Below, piece after piece: positions 1 to 20,595 of a DNA stretch of 64,000 nucleotides; position 1 is the stretch's first letter, and every line of letters starts with the position of its first letter. The position numbers and the translations under genes are program-made. The stretch spans positions 32,931,254 through 32,995,253 of the forward strand of contig OX439129.1 in assembly GCA_949318235.1 (NCBI GenBank), written 5' to 3'. Source of the stretch: Ecdyonurus torrentis. Taxonomy: Eukaryota > Arthropoda > Insecta > Ephemeroptera > Heptageniidae. The notes under the pieces are model-generated. The model did not search any database, was not told where the DNA came from, and worked only from the letters and a program-made list of their open reading frames with translations.

Positions 1-1
1 A

Positions 2-100
2 TCTTGGCAAGATGAAAATGTGACATTGAAATGTGCTGCATATTCTCTCGTTGTCATAGAATCACATGAGGATGGAAGTTTGATCTCACAACAAAATTCG
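2..100 (+). CDS. Mth-like receptor, exon A (5' border outside window)
   Basis: Frame 2 is open for 33 codons and ends in phase 0 just before GTAAGAAA at 101. The peptide begins SWQDENVTLKC and is part of the extracellular region. Support comes from the strong donor and from frame continuity into the next exon; nothing in the 33 residues is diagnostic alone. Confidence 0.65.
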
Positions 101-3100
101 GTAAGAAACACGTTTTTTTTTGTTGTTGTTGTTGTCAAGTTTGCATTTTAATTTTCAATAAGCAATTTACAGTTCTAAGAATTTGAAATTTTAATTGAAC
201 TTTAATTATACTGTCAAATATATATATGAAAAATTGCAGGTGCCTAAATATATATCTAAAAACCATATTATTCTATTTTAATTTCATGGTCACTAACTTT
301 TATAAAAATTAAATTTACGTGACGTTTAAAATTGTTACAGATTCGATACAAGAATCCCCACTGTGCATTATGTCATGGGGTCAAAATGGTAAAATGTATT
401 GTGGATACTGGACAACGAACAAGCGGCTACCCTGGATCGATGTCTCTGATATTTCACTTTGGTCTGGGCGGTGAAGTAGTAGGTCAGAGAGGTTGTTCTG
501 CAGGTTTTGTGTGGGATGCTCTGTATCGGCAATGTCGGCCTGTCTTTTCTTGCGAGGGACGCCACGTTGCAAGTTATTGTCCGAGGTTAAATCCTCTTAA
601 TTCCAGTAGCTCACATATCAACATGACAACTTGTGATAGAATAGCTCTGCAAAGTCACGAATTTCATGTACTCGAGAATGGATCTTTGGTTATCAATGAG
701 ACGTTACAAGTCGTTGATAAATATCAGATTGTTGGAGATACAGCAGAGGTAAAATATACTTACTAACAAAAATCAATACCAAATAAAACTATATTTTTAA
801 TGTCTATTTTTCAGTTTCTAAAATAATAATAATAAATTAGATAGAATAATTTCAGTACCTGTGTCAAAAATAGTTTAGAAATAATTATTTTGAACTATAA
901 ATCTTGTCTCTATCTTCTAGTTTGAGGCTCATTAAAATTTTAATTCAAATACTATTTTATTTTCCAAAACAAGACATAGCTAAGTAACATTTGAATTACA
1001 TAGATCCACACATACACTATAGTGTTGTTCGTAAACCCTGTTTTCTTGCACCAAAAAGTGCGCACTCCATTTGAATAACCAAAGTTGATCGTCATTTTAG
1101 GAGCAGAGACCAGGGTTTACGAACAGCATTTATTTTGAATGGTATATATAATATAGTTGTACATATACATATAAATACATTATAATGGGTGAACGATAAA
1201 AAAAATTTGAAAAACTTGTTATACTAAATTTTTAATAAACACAAACTATAACCTTCTCCTAACATTATTTACATTATTCAAACAAGAACATCTTATTTAA
1301 ACGTCACCATATTCCCTGTCAAAAGTTTTAAAGTCTCTTTTAGCGAAGACCGTAAATTTCAAATTATATCTCCGCATTTTTAACGTGTTATTTTTTTGTA
1401 GTATGTATAATAAATCAACATTTTCATTATCCTATAAGGATAATGATTATTAAAAAAAACATTTTAAATTATCTACAATTTAATCATTTTCCTTATGAGG
1501 TAAATAATATTTTAATTTGTTTATTTTTCATCCCTTCTTTTATCATTTAAAAATAACTTTAAAATTGGTATGTTAGAGTTTATTAAATTCTATCGCATAC
1601 GTTGTAAAGTTTGATACAGGTACATAAAATTCATGTTATGAAAATATAAAATCAGCAAAATCAATATAACTTTGGGCTAGTATAACTAACCGATTATTAA
1701 AATAAATCAAAACTTTAAAAACTTTGATCTGTCGATTGTATATGTAAGGCCAATGACCGAAACTTATTGGTCATACATCATGTCAAGAAGATAAAGTAAC
1801 TTCCTTCTATTTTTCTACTATTTATATATATATATATAGCAATTAAAGTATACAAATAGAATTCCAATTAAAATAGAATACTTATTATTAATTATATTTA
1901 TCATATACGACAAGATAATTTTAAAATTGCTTTGTTAAAACAATTTTTTCTAACGTTATGTTTCATTTCTTTCTGTTTTGTTACAGATTTGTGACGATGA
2001 AATAGATATAGTTGATGATGCTGAGAATGAATTTCCAGAATTACAAGGATTATTAACATTAATATTTACATGTTTTTCATTGATTGGACTAGCACTTCAT
2101 ATATTTGTATTATTATCTTTACCTCGACTAAGAAATTTACCAGGTTTGATATCCCTTGCTACGTCAATCTCATTGTTCACCGCTCAAGCTCTATTTCTGT
2201 GGGCTACAAGTGCAGTCAGACCTGAAGCTTATACATCTTGTGTCTTATTGGCTACTCTCCTTCACTTCTCTTATCTGAAAGTGTTTGCATGGACCAGTGT
2301 CATGAGTTACGATATTTGGAGAACTTTCTCACACCCAACTGGACACATGAGAGGACGTCACTCACATTCTCAACGTACACAGTTTACTAAGTACGTTTAA
2401 TTTAAACATAGAATTTACATTACATTACATTTTTTTTACTGTTATTGTATGACATAAAATATCAGAAATGACAGATTTTTTAATTTATAATTTAATCACA
2501 AGTCATTTATGTGTATATTCAATTACTTATCATTTCAACCTTTTTAACTTTTATGTGAATGACAAATCTTTTTTTGATAGCTTGTTTGCTACCGCTAATT
2601 TTATACTTGATTTTACACTATATCAATAGTAAGTAACCCTATAGCGTACGTTCTTTTAGAATATAGAGTAGCATGTATATTTTTTATCGTATGAAATTTA
2701 ATACCAATTAGTGAGTTCAATATTGCTGTCATAGTCTCTTTTTTCATACATATTTATATATAAGAATAATGACCACAAGTCGATTTATATATAACATAGC
2801 TACATGTCTTTTAATTTTTTAACGGGATTTATAACCAAAATTACACTAATTAATTAAATTAAAAGACAGCAAAAACGGTCTCTTTTTTAATAAATTAAGC
2901 TACAACACATACTTATATAACATTTCACATTAAACTAATTAAACCAAAAATATATAGGTGTGTAAACTGAGAATAATTCATATAAACAGTTTTAAATTAC
3001 TTTAGTACTCATGTTATTTAAAAGGTATAAAATATAGATAAAACGAACAACTAATTAATCATAATAACGAATAAACCTTTCAACTATTATTCATGACTTT

Positions 3101-3755
3101 ATTCTCAATTATTTATTGTATTTTTATTTCTGTCATTATTAATGAAACCAAAAATGATTTCAGATACGTGGTATTTGCGAGTGCGTTACCTGCATGTATC
3201 GTACTCTGCTCCTTAACTTTGGACCTCGTGGATGGAACTTTATCCATCAGTCCACAGTACGCCCTTGCATCATTATGTTGGTTTGGCAGTCGTTTAGGTC
3301 TTACCTTGTTCTTCGTACTTCCCGTGTCAGCCATACTTCTAAGTAACCTAGTCATGTACGCCATCGTAGTAACACATATTAGAGAACAACGTCGAGCTGC
3401 ACGATTCCTCGTCGAATTAAGTAAACGTGGAGAAGAAACAGGACACGATCAAAAATATACAGAAAATGATTGTAAATTACATTTTAGCATTTTTAATGTA
3501 ATGGGAGGTACATGGATCTTAGGTTTATTAGCAGGTTTAATTGATCATCCAGTATTATGGTATATTTTTATAATTTTACTTGGTTCACAAGGAGTTGTAA
3601 TTTTTATTCTTCAAATTTTAAAACCAAGAGTTTGGGATATGATACGTAATAAAATTGCAGGTAGAACTGAAGTATCTAGTAGAACTTCTTCAACTTTGGC
3701 TACGAGTTCACTTAATAATAAAAGTACATCATTAATCAAACATGTACCAAGTTAA
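2..3755 (+). CDS. Methuselah-like G-protein coupled receptor, 3' part of gene (partial, four exons)
   Basis: Joining 2-100, 341-748, 1987-2390 and 3164-3755 gives one open frame of about 500 residues, and every junction keeps frame. By family this is a plasma-membrane receptor of the secretin/Methuselah type that would signal through G proteins; the ligand is unknown. The extracellular part (residues 1 to about 187) is Cys-rich. It has the NPHCALCHG motif and a GFVWDALYRQCRPVF stretch, both resembling ectodomains of invertebrate Mth-like receptors. Membrane segments lie at about 188-214, 222-244, 254-278, 305-326, 348-373, 409-430 and 434-456. Conserved-looking features are Cys254 before TM3, Cys342-Trp343 in extracellular loop 2, GGTWILG in TM6 and GSQGVVIFILQ in TM7. 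The tail (about 458-500) is basic and then Ser/Thr-rich. I see no GPS cleavage motif before TM1. The N-terminus, signal peptide and promoter are upstream of the window. The family call is firm; the subfamily is not. Confidence 0.87.
101..340 (+). other. intron between exons A and B
   Basis: GTAAGA...TTACAG borders, 240 bp, phase 0. It is AT-rich, with a T-run and (GTT)n near the 5' end and nothing else notable. Confidence 0.75.
341..748 (+). CDS. Mth-like receptor, exon B (Cys-rich ectodomain)
   Basis: The exon follows the acceptor TTGTTACAG (ending at 340) and ends before GTAAAAT at 749, in phase 0 at both ends (136 codons). It encodes IRYKNPHCALCHG near its start, GFVWDALYRQCRPVF in the middle, and N-glycosylation sequons such as NMT and NET. 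Cysteines are numerous, as expected for a disulfide-bonded extracellular domain. Confidence 0.85.
749..1986 (+). other. intron between exons B and C
   Basis: GTAAAA...TTACAG borders, 1238 bp, phase 0. It contains the hairpin element at 1022-1128 and otherwise low-complexity AT-rich sequence. Confidence 0.8.
1022..1128. mobile_element. small MITE-like hairpin in intron
   Basis: The left arm (1024-1040, TGTTGTTCGTAAACCCTG region) is matched in reverse complement by 1111-1127 (CAGGGTTTACGAACAGC). There is about one mismatch in 18, and a weaker match runs further inward. The interior is about 70 bp and non-coding. This is the form of a very short non-autonomous DNA element. I could not assign a clear target duplication, and it could be a chance or structural inverted repeat. 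Confidence 0.5.
1987..2390 (+). CDS. Mth-like receptor, exon C (TM1-TM3)
   Basis: The exon follows the acceptor TTTTGTTACAG (ending at 1986) and ends before the donor GTACGT at 2391. It is 404 nt, so one codon is split 2+1 with exon D. An acidic linker (ICDDEIDIVDDAENEF) precedes TM1, then come TM2 and TM3. The end of TM3 reads FAWTSVMSYDIW, typical of the family, followed by a His/Arg/Ser-rich second intracellular loop. The in-frame TAA just past the exon lies within the intron and is not the gene's stop. Confidence 0.88.
2391..3163 (+). other. intron between exons C and D
   Basis: GTACGT...TTTCAG borders, 773 bp, phase 2. AT-rich; no internal features recognised. Confidence 0.8.
3164..3755 (+). 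CDS. Mth-like receptor, terminal exon D (TM4-TM7, tail, stop)
   Basis: The exon follows the acceptor ATGATTTCAG (ending at 3163). Its first A completes a Lys codon begun in exon C, giving KYVVFASALPACIVLC for TM4. TM5, a basic third intracellular loop (REQRRAARFLVELSKR), TM6 and TM7 follow. The tail starts KPRVWDMIRNK and ends SLIKHVPS before TAA at 3753-3755. The frame is open further upstream, but those residues lie in the intron. Confidence 0.88.
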
Positions 3756-5050
3756 ATGGTTTTGAGCTAAAAAAAAAAAAGTATAAAATTGAAATTTTAA
3801 CAAACAAACTGTTTAAAATTGTAATCATAAATATGTCCAATATTTGTTCATAGAACTATCATTTAGTATTATAACCATTTTATTACATTAATGTGATCTC
3901 TCTTTTAATTTTAAATATACATGTATACGGTACTTAGTTTTAAAATCCTAAATAATATTCAATCATATATTTTTTAATCTTCATGTTAAAAAAAAAGTAT
4001 AATTTTTAATACATTTATAATAACGTTTTTTTTTCCATAAGATTTGTTAACTTCCTATAATAAGTTATGCGTCAAAAATAATTTTATAACACACACGACG
4101 GCAAATGTTTACTGAGGTAGAAACGAATGTCTATGATGGGATGGCAGTTGTTTTAACGATGATGTGTGGACCAACAGGTTGTGTAATGTAACGGTGAGTG
4201 TCCCACGCCTTGTCAAAACTATTGCTTGCATCTGACCTCTTTTCTTTTTTTTTTTTAAATACTTTTTTTTTTGTTCAATTGAGTAAACAAATTATATACC
4301 CTCTCTATACGTTCATTATAAACATGAAATATACGTTATTTTATATAAAATATTACTATCTTATAAAATATACTGCATTAATTTTTAAGTACAAGTATAT
4401 ATTTCATGAGATAAGAAAATTCTCATGTTTTTTCATTCAGAAAGAAAGATGTAAAATAATAAAATTTGCTGATGAATATGATAAAAAAAAATACAGCACT
4501 TGTAAAATCTGTTCTCTATTAACGATTTAGTTTGTAAAAAAAAAAAGAGAAGCAAAACATACAAGTTTTAGGAATATATTATGTATATACTAGAAAGCTT
4601 TTACCCGTAAACTATTTGTATTTTGTTTGCATATATATGTGTATACTAAAACTTAAAGTGTAAAATGCAAATCAAAAGTTTCAAGTGGTTTAATAGTAAC
4701 AATTTATTGCACTTTATAAAAGATTGATTTTAATATTCAAATTATATTGAAAGGTAATTGAACTTTATAAAGTACCTAGCTAATGTCACGAGATTGATGA
4801 TAAAAACAGCCTCTTGTATTATTTTAAAGTATAACCTCAATAAAAAAAATCAACCGTCAACATTGACCCTGTATACGCCTTAAATGCCTTAGGCTCATAT
4901 GAAAATTGAATTATTGTCCTGAAATTTTGGGAGTAACTAAAATAAAATAAAGCATTTTTGTGAGAGTGTGTGCGTATAATTATATTTTTTACATTTCTTG
5001 TATGAAGCTTCAGGGCGTGTATATAGGGCTGACATGCCATTCCATGCTAA
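3756..5050 (+). other. 3' UTR and downstream flank of the receptor gene
   Basis: Sequence after the TAA is AT-rich and non-coding. AATAAA hexamers occur at 4458-4463, 4839-4844 and 4941-4951, and any could be a polyadenylation signal. In DNA this AT-rich the hexamer is expected often by chance, so the transcript end is not determined. Confidence 0.4.
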
Positions 5051-8000
5051 TATGTGTATTATTTATCAAAAAGTAATAAGTCGTGTATGTATGTATAAAA
5101 GGTGGTCGTTGTATGAAAATTGAATTAAAATATTACATTTATGTAATAAAAAATATATATTCCACCTTTTAAAGTTTTTAAGTAAATGAACAATGCTGTA
5201 CATAGAAATATTATTTGTATTATATTTGAAGTAGATAATCTTATAAATAATATATTTTATTTTATATGAGATATGTAACAAAAAAAGCTAGAAGGTTAAA
5301 ATAACCCCCCTGCTGATTATTCTCGCAAACATTAAAATATTACAAATTATATACACGTTGTATTAAACATATAAACAATCTAACTTGCCATTAATATAAA
5401 ACAAAACTATATATGATTAAGATGTGGTATTCTAGTCGATATATAATATAATTTTACGCTAGTCTAATGATAAATTTATTGTAAATATATTATCAGATTT
5501 AGAGCTATAATAAATATAAAGCATAGAGGCAATAGTACACCAATGAAATGTAAATAGCGAATTTTATTCCATGTTTTCTTGTTGCACATCCTGACAACAT
5601 ATATATAACGTATACGAACAAATATAAAGCACAAATAATAACTTTATCAAATACCAAAAGCAACTATTTTAAAATAGCACCAATGATAACAATTTTGAAA
5701 TCCCAGATTATTATTCAAAGGTGCAAATTTTATTTGTTTTTTATTTTTAGTGCTTTGAGTTCCTTTTTGCTATTTAATAAAAGCATCCTGTCAGATATTC
5801 AAATTAAACATTCCTATATTATTTAATATATATTTTTTAGCTGACAAAAGTACGATAAAATTTCTTTTCTTTACCTTAGGCTATATTATCTGACAGACAT
5901 AAGTTTTTTTTTTCTTTTTTTGAAGATGAGAACATCACTAAAAATACCGTTTTTTTTTAAGAACAAGAAAACACAAGTTATTTTCAATTTTTTTTCCTTA
6001 TTTTCTTATAGTTTCTATAATGAAATTTTGTCAACAAATTTTTTTTTTCTGAGATTATAATCTATTATTTCTTCATAAGATTTTTGTTAACAAGATAAAT
6101 TACTGTATCATATATAATGTTGTGTTGTGTAATTATAATTATACTGTATATTGTAAATAAATAATCTTATAAGTAGTGTGTGCACTGCGTGTAATATATT
6201 GATAGCTTTATTGAGAAATAATAATAATTTAATAATAAAAATATTATAGCTTATAAACGAGGCTTTTAATTAAAACCGTTATAATTGATAATTATGATAA
6301 TTATTGTTTACATCCACCTATACATTTTATAATTTACATTGTTATTATAGTACTCAAACGTTATACTGTATGTCATTATATTTACAATTAACTTATTACA
6401 TTTATAATTGACTGATATTGTCTTTTTGTATTAAAAACTACAACAAGAGTGAAGTCATTTCCATAAAATTCACATAAAGTTTGTAGAAATAAGACCTAAC
6501 CGTTGTATCATTAAAAAAACAAAAGATTTGCGATTCACGCCTTAAAAATAAAGATGTTCTATTATTTTGAATATACAGGAAGAATATAATTCAGACAAAA
6601 AAAATGGGTGTTCAATTTTCACAATTTCCAATTAAATAAGTTAAGTTTTCAGACAATATTTTACGTGTTATATTTTGATAGATTTGTTACACCCTTTTTA
6701 AGATTTCTTAATAAAGAATCAATGGCATTTTAGTTAATAATTATATCTTTAATTTTAATTAATTACAAAATTTAGATTAAAATTTAAATTACGATTTCAA
6801 TATTTAAAACATATAAATTTATTAAAGTAAGAATTATTAACTTGTTAAAATTTTATTTCTTTTATTTAGTTATATAAGATTTATAGGATCGTGTGTTTGT
6901 GTGACTTGAATTCGCTTAGCATTTTTTTAAATGTTAAACTTTAAATTTATTTCCCTTCGCTGTCAAAATACGCTAATATTATAGACAATAATAATATGAA
7001 AACTTTATTATTTTGATGTGAAATAAACATATAAACTAGATGAAGACGTAAAAAAAATATATATATAATAACAAAATAAAATAAATAACAAATAGCGTGT
7101 AAAAATCCTTGTTGACAAGTGAGCTATTAATATTAATTCTCTTCAAAAAAAAAAAAAAAAAAAAAAAAAGATTAGTGTCATTTGTTAAAGTGTTATTTAT
7201 ATCATGCTTTTGACTAAAAAAAACCTTGTTTCTTTATCGCAAATACGAAAATGCAAATTTGAGGTTTAACTTAATCATTAAGAATATTGACTCATCAGTC
7301 ACCATTAATAATACACTATCTAAAAAGCTGTTTTTTCAGATGATTTTTTCAATTAGTATACATTAAATTTTGTGATTATATATATAACAGCATCTATTTT
7401 TTTTCTTTTTAATTTGGCTATTTTTTTTTATAGATATATCTTTTCATGACAATGACAGTAGAAAACCGTGATATTTCTTACAAATCAATCTTGTTAAAAA
7501 TTAATTACCTGGATCAAAAATATTTATTTCATATGGCCATTTTATTGTTAATATATAATTGATAATTTAATCTAAAGCATTGAGATTTTTATCAGCTTTT
7601 CTTTTTCCGCGTATATTTGTAAACTCATATATAAAATATATTTAAAATGTGGTTATGTCACTGTACATATAATGTCACTTAAAATTTTCATTATTTTTTC
7701 ATATTAAAAAGAAGTTTATAAAAGATACCGTTGACACCACATAAGTTCACATGTCATGTACATAATAAACTTAAATTAATTTGAAATTACTGAAGCATTA
7801 TTAATAGGTTTTTTAAACTTTGATAAATTTCATACCACAAACCACAATTTTAGTCCTTAAAATAATATGAATTTATTTAAAAAAATATATATACATAAAT
7901 AGAGAAATGTTCGTGTTAAGTAACTTGACACATTATTAATTTGAAGAAACCACAATTGAGCTTCTGTAATTGTCATTTTTTTTAAAAAGGCTTATTTAAA

Positions 8001-8714
8001 AGAATAAAATATTGTTTTACAAACTTGTTAACATAAAGATATGAAATTCTTTCACTAAGCTAATTTATTTTTATTATAGCAATCGAGTGGGTGGATATTT
8101 TAAAAACCATAAAAATTTAAATAATTATAATAATCATGAATGAAAATTTGATAGCTTTGAGAGTATAGCGTAATAAAAAATATATATATATATAAAAAAC
8201 TTGTTTTTTTTTATTATTTAAATTCCACGTGTCTGACCTGAGAAAAAAAATATAAAAAATTAAACATTTTTATAATCTTATTTAGATAAGTGGATGCAAT
8301 AAATGCAGGTGATTGCATTCGTATGTTGCATTGACACCGCTGGTGGTATAGTAAACAATATTATGTCCACGATATTGTGACTTGGCAGCAGGTATGCGTG
8401 ATGTTGGCGTGGTAATCTGCTTGCACGCAAACTGGCCACAGGATAAGCTTGTGCAGATTTTATGTAACAACACGCAACGTTATATTATTCTGATCTACGG
8501 CTAAGATTTACATTTTGTATGGTTTATCTAGTCTACTCATCACTGTGAGATCCTTATGTTTGTGTCTGCAATTATATACCGTGATATTTTTACAATAGGT
8601 TCGAGATTTTGCTTTACTAACAACATTAACATTGCTGAATTATTACCAAAACTTTGTATCGTATGATCGAATTTTCTCTTATTGTCAATCTATATCAAAA
8701 ACGAAATACGCAAT
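5051..8714. other. intergenic, nothing recognised
   Basis: AT-rich sequence with short open frames of biased composition only. It holds a 25-bp A-run at 7145-7169. The segment 8290-8480 is slightly richer in G+C but has no coding frame I would accept. Confidence 0.5.
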
Positions 8715-9334
8715 ATTTGAATTTGAAGTTGAAAATGGTAACTGCGCCTGCAAAAATCGTAAGTTTTTTTAACTGCATGACTACAAACTATACTGTGAGT
8801 TTTATTTTTACGTGTAGTATAATGCCACTTATGTCTCCCAACTGTGGGTAAATTTTTTAGTCCACAGGGAATACCATCGTCATCTCATTGTCAAGTGACA
8901 CCTGAACTACATTGTAAGCTTATGGTTACAGGGAAGTTGAATTTTATTTTGCTTGCACTACGCGAGGGAGTTGAAAAACGTAATTGACTTTTTAATCGTT
9001 TTACTAAAAAATTGATTTCTATTGGCATATGGAAATACCATGTATTTAAATGGAGTTTTGCGTCAACTGAAATCTCCATCTGATTACCATAAACCAATAA
9101 GCCATAAATAATTTTTTTAGAAAAAAAACTGTACGTAATACTCTGAAAAGTATACCAATTTTTTTTTATAAAATCTTATAACAAAAAAGTAATAATTTCC
9201 AATAGTAAAAACTATTATTATAATTATTAATATTATTATTATCTTGCACGCAGTGGATTGTGGAGAAAAAAGCCTACTTATGAAACTAGCAGGCGCAACT
9301 ATAACAATTTTACCTTCAAATCCGGTCTCTGACA
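8715..9334. repeat. diverged repeat family, two inverted copies
   Basis: The + strand around 8715-8790 (ATTTGAAG...TGCGCCTGC...CGTAAGT) matches the minus strand of about 9246-9334 (ATTTGAAGG...TGCGCCTGC...CATAAGTAGG). The minus-strand copy is also clearly related to 54968-55035: cgcc, gc, agttt, ata, tagg, ttttt, cacaatc and actg align in order with few gaps. Translations of the copies also look alike, but the frames are short and probably not functional. These are likely old mobile-element fragments. Confidence 0.5.
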
Positions 9335-12431
<3,097 letters not shown>

Positions 12432-12552
12432 TTTTTCTTTTTTCCCCTCCTTTCTTTTCTTTTTTGTACTATTTTAAGGGAACAATTTATTGATTATTGC
12501 AGTTAAATATGCGGGGATCTAACAGAACATACAAAATAACCTTAAAAAAATC

Positions 12553-12559
12553 AAGAGAA

Positions 12560-12596
<37 letters not shown>

Positions 12597-12650
12597 AAGA
12601 GAGAGAGAGAAAAGAAAGGAAAAGAAAAAGAAAGAAAAAAAGAAAAAAAT
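12553..12650. repeat. imperfect (GA)n polypurine tract
   Basis: About 98 bp of GA/GAAA repeats. It lies 124 bp after the (CT)n tract and is its complement in composition, so the two tracts could pair as a long imperfect hairpin. Confidence 0.9.
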
Positions 12651-16992
<4,342 letters not shown>

Positions 16993-17132
16993 TATAGCCT
17001 CAAAAACTGGGAATTTTTTTTGTAACTGCAACCCGTTTACAATTGGTATTGTAGACTTTGATTTCATTACGTCATGATTTCCAAAAAAGTTACCTGTTCT
17101 ACAATTTGCAAACCTTAGTTTTTGAGGGTATA
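16993..17132. mobile_element. MITE-like element with CCTCAAAAACT terminal repeats
   Basis: TATAGCCTCAAAAACTGGG at the left is matched in reverse complement by CTTAGTTTTTGAGGGTATA at the right (ending at 17132), with a few mismatches. The enclosed 100 bp is non-coding. TATA at both edges would fit a TA target duplication, as in Tc1/mariner-type MITEs, but TATA is common here and the family is not proven. Confidence 0.5.
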
Positions 17133-20100
17133 AAAACCATAGGATTAAAGAAAATTAATAGGTGTATGTATGATGATCCCATCTCATGATTTATCCGTTT
17201 CTTTTGAATATAGGATCCCTTTAATTATAAAAATTATATCATTTTTTTCTTGTTTCTATGTAAGCATGATTAATTATTGTTGGACCTCATGATTGTTACT
17301 GAAAATGTTGTTTAGATGTTAACAGTTTGACATTAAAATAATGGACTGAAGTTAACAATGACGGAAGTATTTTGAATAGTATTGAATTATGTATATACTT
17401 ACTTTTCTTTCAGTGCAGATAAAAATAGTAACAATAAACAATACGAAAGACTATATAATCATATGTTAAATGATGCGATCAGGTTTAATTCAGATACAGT
17501 TTTTTTTTCTTCTACTTCTTATACTTAAAATTTAATCTCATACAAGAGTATGCTTATTTATTTTTTAAAATTTATTATCTTTATATTTGACTTTAAAAAC
17601 CCTCAATTACAACTATATTTATGATCTTGTTTATTAAAGTAAACATGCAATTTTTTTTTTAATGTTCAGTACTTCCAAATTCATACACAGTGCCAAAATT
17701 TTAGCACGCAATATTTTTGCAAAATATAACTGGAGGATAATTTCAGATGATATTTGACAGATAATTTTATAAAGCCAAGACTGAATAATTTTATTCTCAG
17801 TTTTCCTTATTACAAATATGTAAAAAATATATATAAAATAATATTAAACTATAATAATTCTTCTAACGTAGTCCTAGGTTACCATATGGCATCAAGGGTG
17901 TGCTAATAAATAAAAATTTGGCACCACCTTTTTCGTTCACGGTAACAATAATTAAATTTCACAACTCAGCAGAGCGTGAAAAAAACACTATTTTTTTATG
18001 TATTTTTATTTCATCCTTATCAAAGTAAAATATATTTTAAAATAAATATAGTCTTCATTACAATATCTTATATCGTTTTTCCTCCAAATTTAAATTTATG
18101 AACTTAAATACTAGGAGTGTTAGATTAATTAAGATGCAAATAACTATATACGTGAGTCATTTTTTTTATTGTTGTTTATTATGACAAAACTAATTTATTT
18201 AAACCTTGAAAATTAAAGATTATTATTTAATAGCTTTGTGGTTTATATCTTAATAAATATTTTACTTATTATACTTATTAGTTTTTCGGAAAGTATTTTA
18301 TAGATCAATGAACCTTTTTGTTTTAATTGCACAAGGAAAATATTTTTTGATAATAAAGCAGGTGTAAAATTTGCATAGATAAATCAATTATTATTATTAT
18401 TAAATGACGCATACAATTTTTATTCTTTTAAATTTTTATGTAAATTGCAAAACCGATAAAATTTATTAGTTTATTTTCATTTAAAATTAAAACAAAAACT
18501 TCTATTTATAGTTGAGTATTATATAATTTGACAAGGATTCATTTATGTAGCCAAAGGGTAGAATAAACAAATCAAAAATATTAAAAATTATGTTTTTTAA
18601 ACTGAAAAGTCTGAAAACATACTTGTTTAAATTGTATGTTATTAACAATATCATAATGCTATTTATATTTAACAATAGTACCCCCTTGATTCTATAATGA
18701 TGCATGAAATCAAATAGATCCAAATTTTCTCTTTCCATTAGCCAAGCTTATAAGTAACATAGAAAAATTTACCATATCTGAAACATTCTTACAGATATAT
18801 AAATGTTGTTCATGTATTATATAGAAAAAAAAATTTTAAATTAATAATTTTAAAATATGTAAATTAGATTCAAGAAAATGATAACATTATATCGTGATTT
18901 ATTGCAGACATAAGAATTACACTCATGATGGACGTGAGCAAAAGTTTTTCTTGTGATAAAGTCGAGCACTACAATTAGTAGTCGTAAAGTGGATGATACA
19001 GCACAGGCAGAGATGATGCACCTTTGAGTGATATATAATGCTGCAAGTAAAAGTCATTGCTCTTTATAAAACGAAGGCATTAACACCCCACTGAATAATA
19101 ATCATAATGTCATATCTTCAAACTATTAGAAATATTACTTCAAAATATCATTATGATTAATTTGTTTTAATATATTTTAAAAATGATAACATACATAATG
19201 TCTACTTCTTTCGTAACTATACTTCTTATATAAAAGGAAAAAAATATGCAATACGATGGAAAAATATTATACAATGTCATATTATGAAGTTATTGCAGTT
19301 TTTTGCTTATTCCATTATACATTATTATATATATTTTTATATTTATTTAGTAATTAATTTAACATATGATTAATTGTGATTTTTAAATTAATATTTTGTA
19401 TTTAGTAATGATTTACAATGCGTGTAAAATATTGAAATTAACTTCTTTTTTTTACATTTTTTTTTTTTTTACGTTACAATTTGTACGACTGTCTGCTATA
19501 TATCTGATTATGTTATATTTCATTACATATCATTTTATTATGAAAAATGATGAGATGAGTATTCTTTTATGTAATAAAAAAAAGTTAATAAATTGCTCAC
19601 AATTTATATTGCACTTAACATTTCATAATAACATTTTATAGTCTTTGTATAATATATTGTATAAAAGTATTTTGCTAAAAAAAATTAAAATTCTCAATTA
19701 TTGCTTAATGTAGTACAAAAAAAAACGTACATAATAATAAGTTTAAATAAATCTTAAGTCTATATTACTACCAGTATCATCTTCTTTTATTACATACAAT
19801 ATAAATAATAAAAATAATTTTCATTTTTAAATGAGAAAAAATAAATAAAAAAACAAGTGCATGGTTAAGTTTTATGATTGAAATAGAAATAAATAATTAA
19901 ACAGGAGTAAAAAAAATAAAAAAAAAAAATAATAATAAAGAAATGGATATAAATATTATTTTATATGTTATTATAAATAGTATAATATGAAATATAACAA
20001 TATGTTTGTATAGATGAATGATGATTTCCTTGTTAATGTGATTTACTGACGTTATGTATATTCTGAAGGATCTAATTATCGTACGCAATGCCGCACCGCA

Positions 20101-20563
20101 TAACCGCAACGCTAAGAGGTGTGCCTCGTGACATTATAAACAGTTTACCTGATCCCATCTATATACAATGCAAGTGAATATTAATTAAGTATGATGTTAA
20201 TTAAAATGTAATTTAAAATTAAATATAGACTTTGTGTATAGTAGTTTATATTATATTATACTTGTTATTCATTTATATTGCGTATATATAAAGATAAGAA
20301 TGGAAAAAAAAAAGTTATCTACAGAAGTTTATTATAAAAAATCAGATATGAATATTTAATTTTTTTTAAACTATAGTAGGAGAGAGAGAGTTGTATTTCA
20401 GAGTTGTCATCAACTGCACATTATTCATCATAGTTCACGTTTTTTTTTTCTAACGAATTTACAGTAAAAAGAGTCTTAAAATGTAGTTTTCAATTCTCAA
20501 ATTAAAGTAAAAAATAACAACAATAATAAATAAAATAAAAGCAGATTTAAAACTGGAGATGAC

Positions 20564-20595
<32 letters not shown>

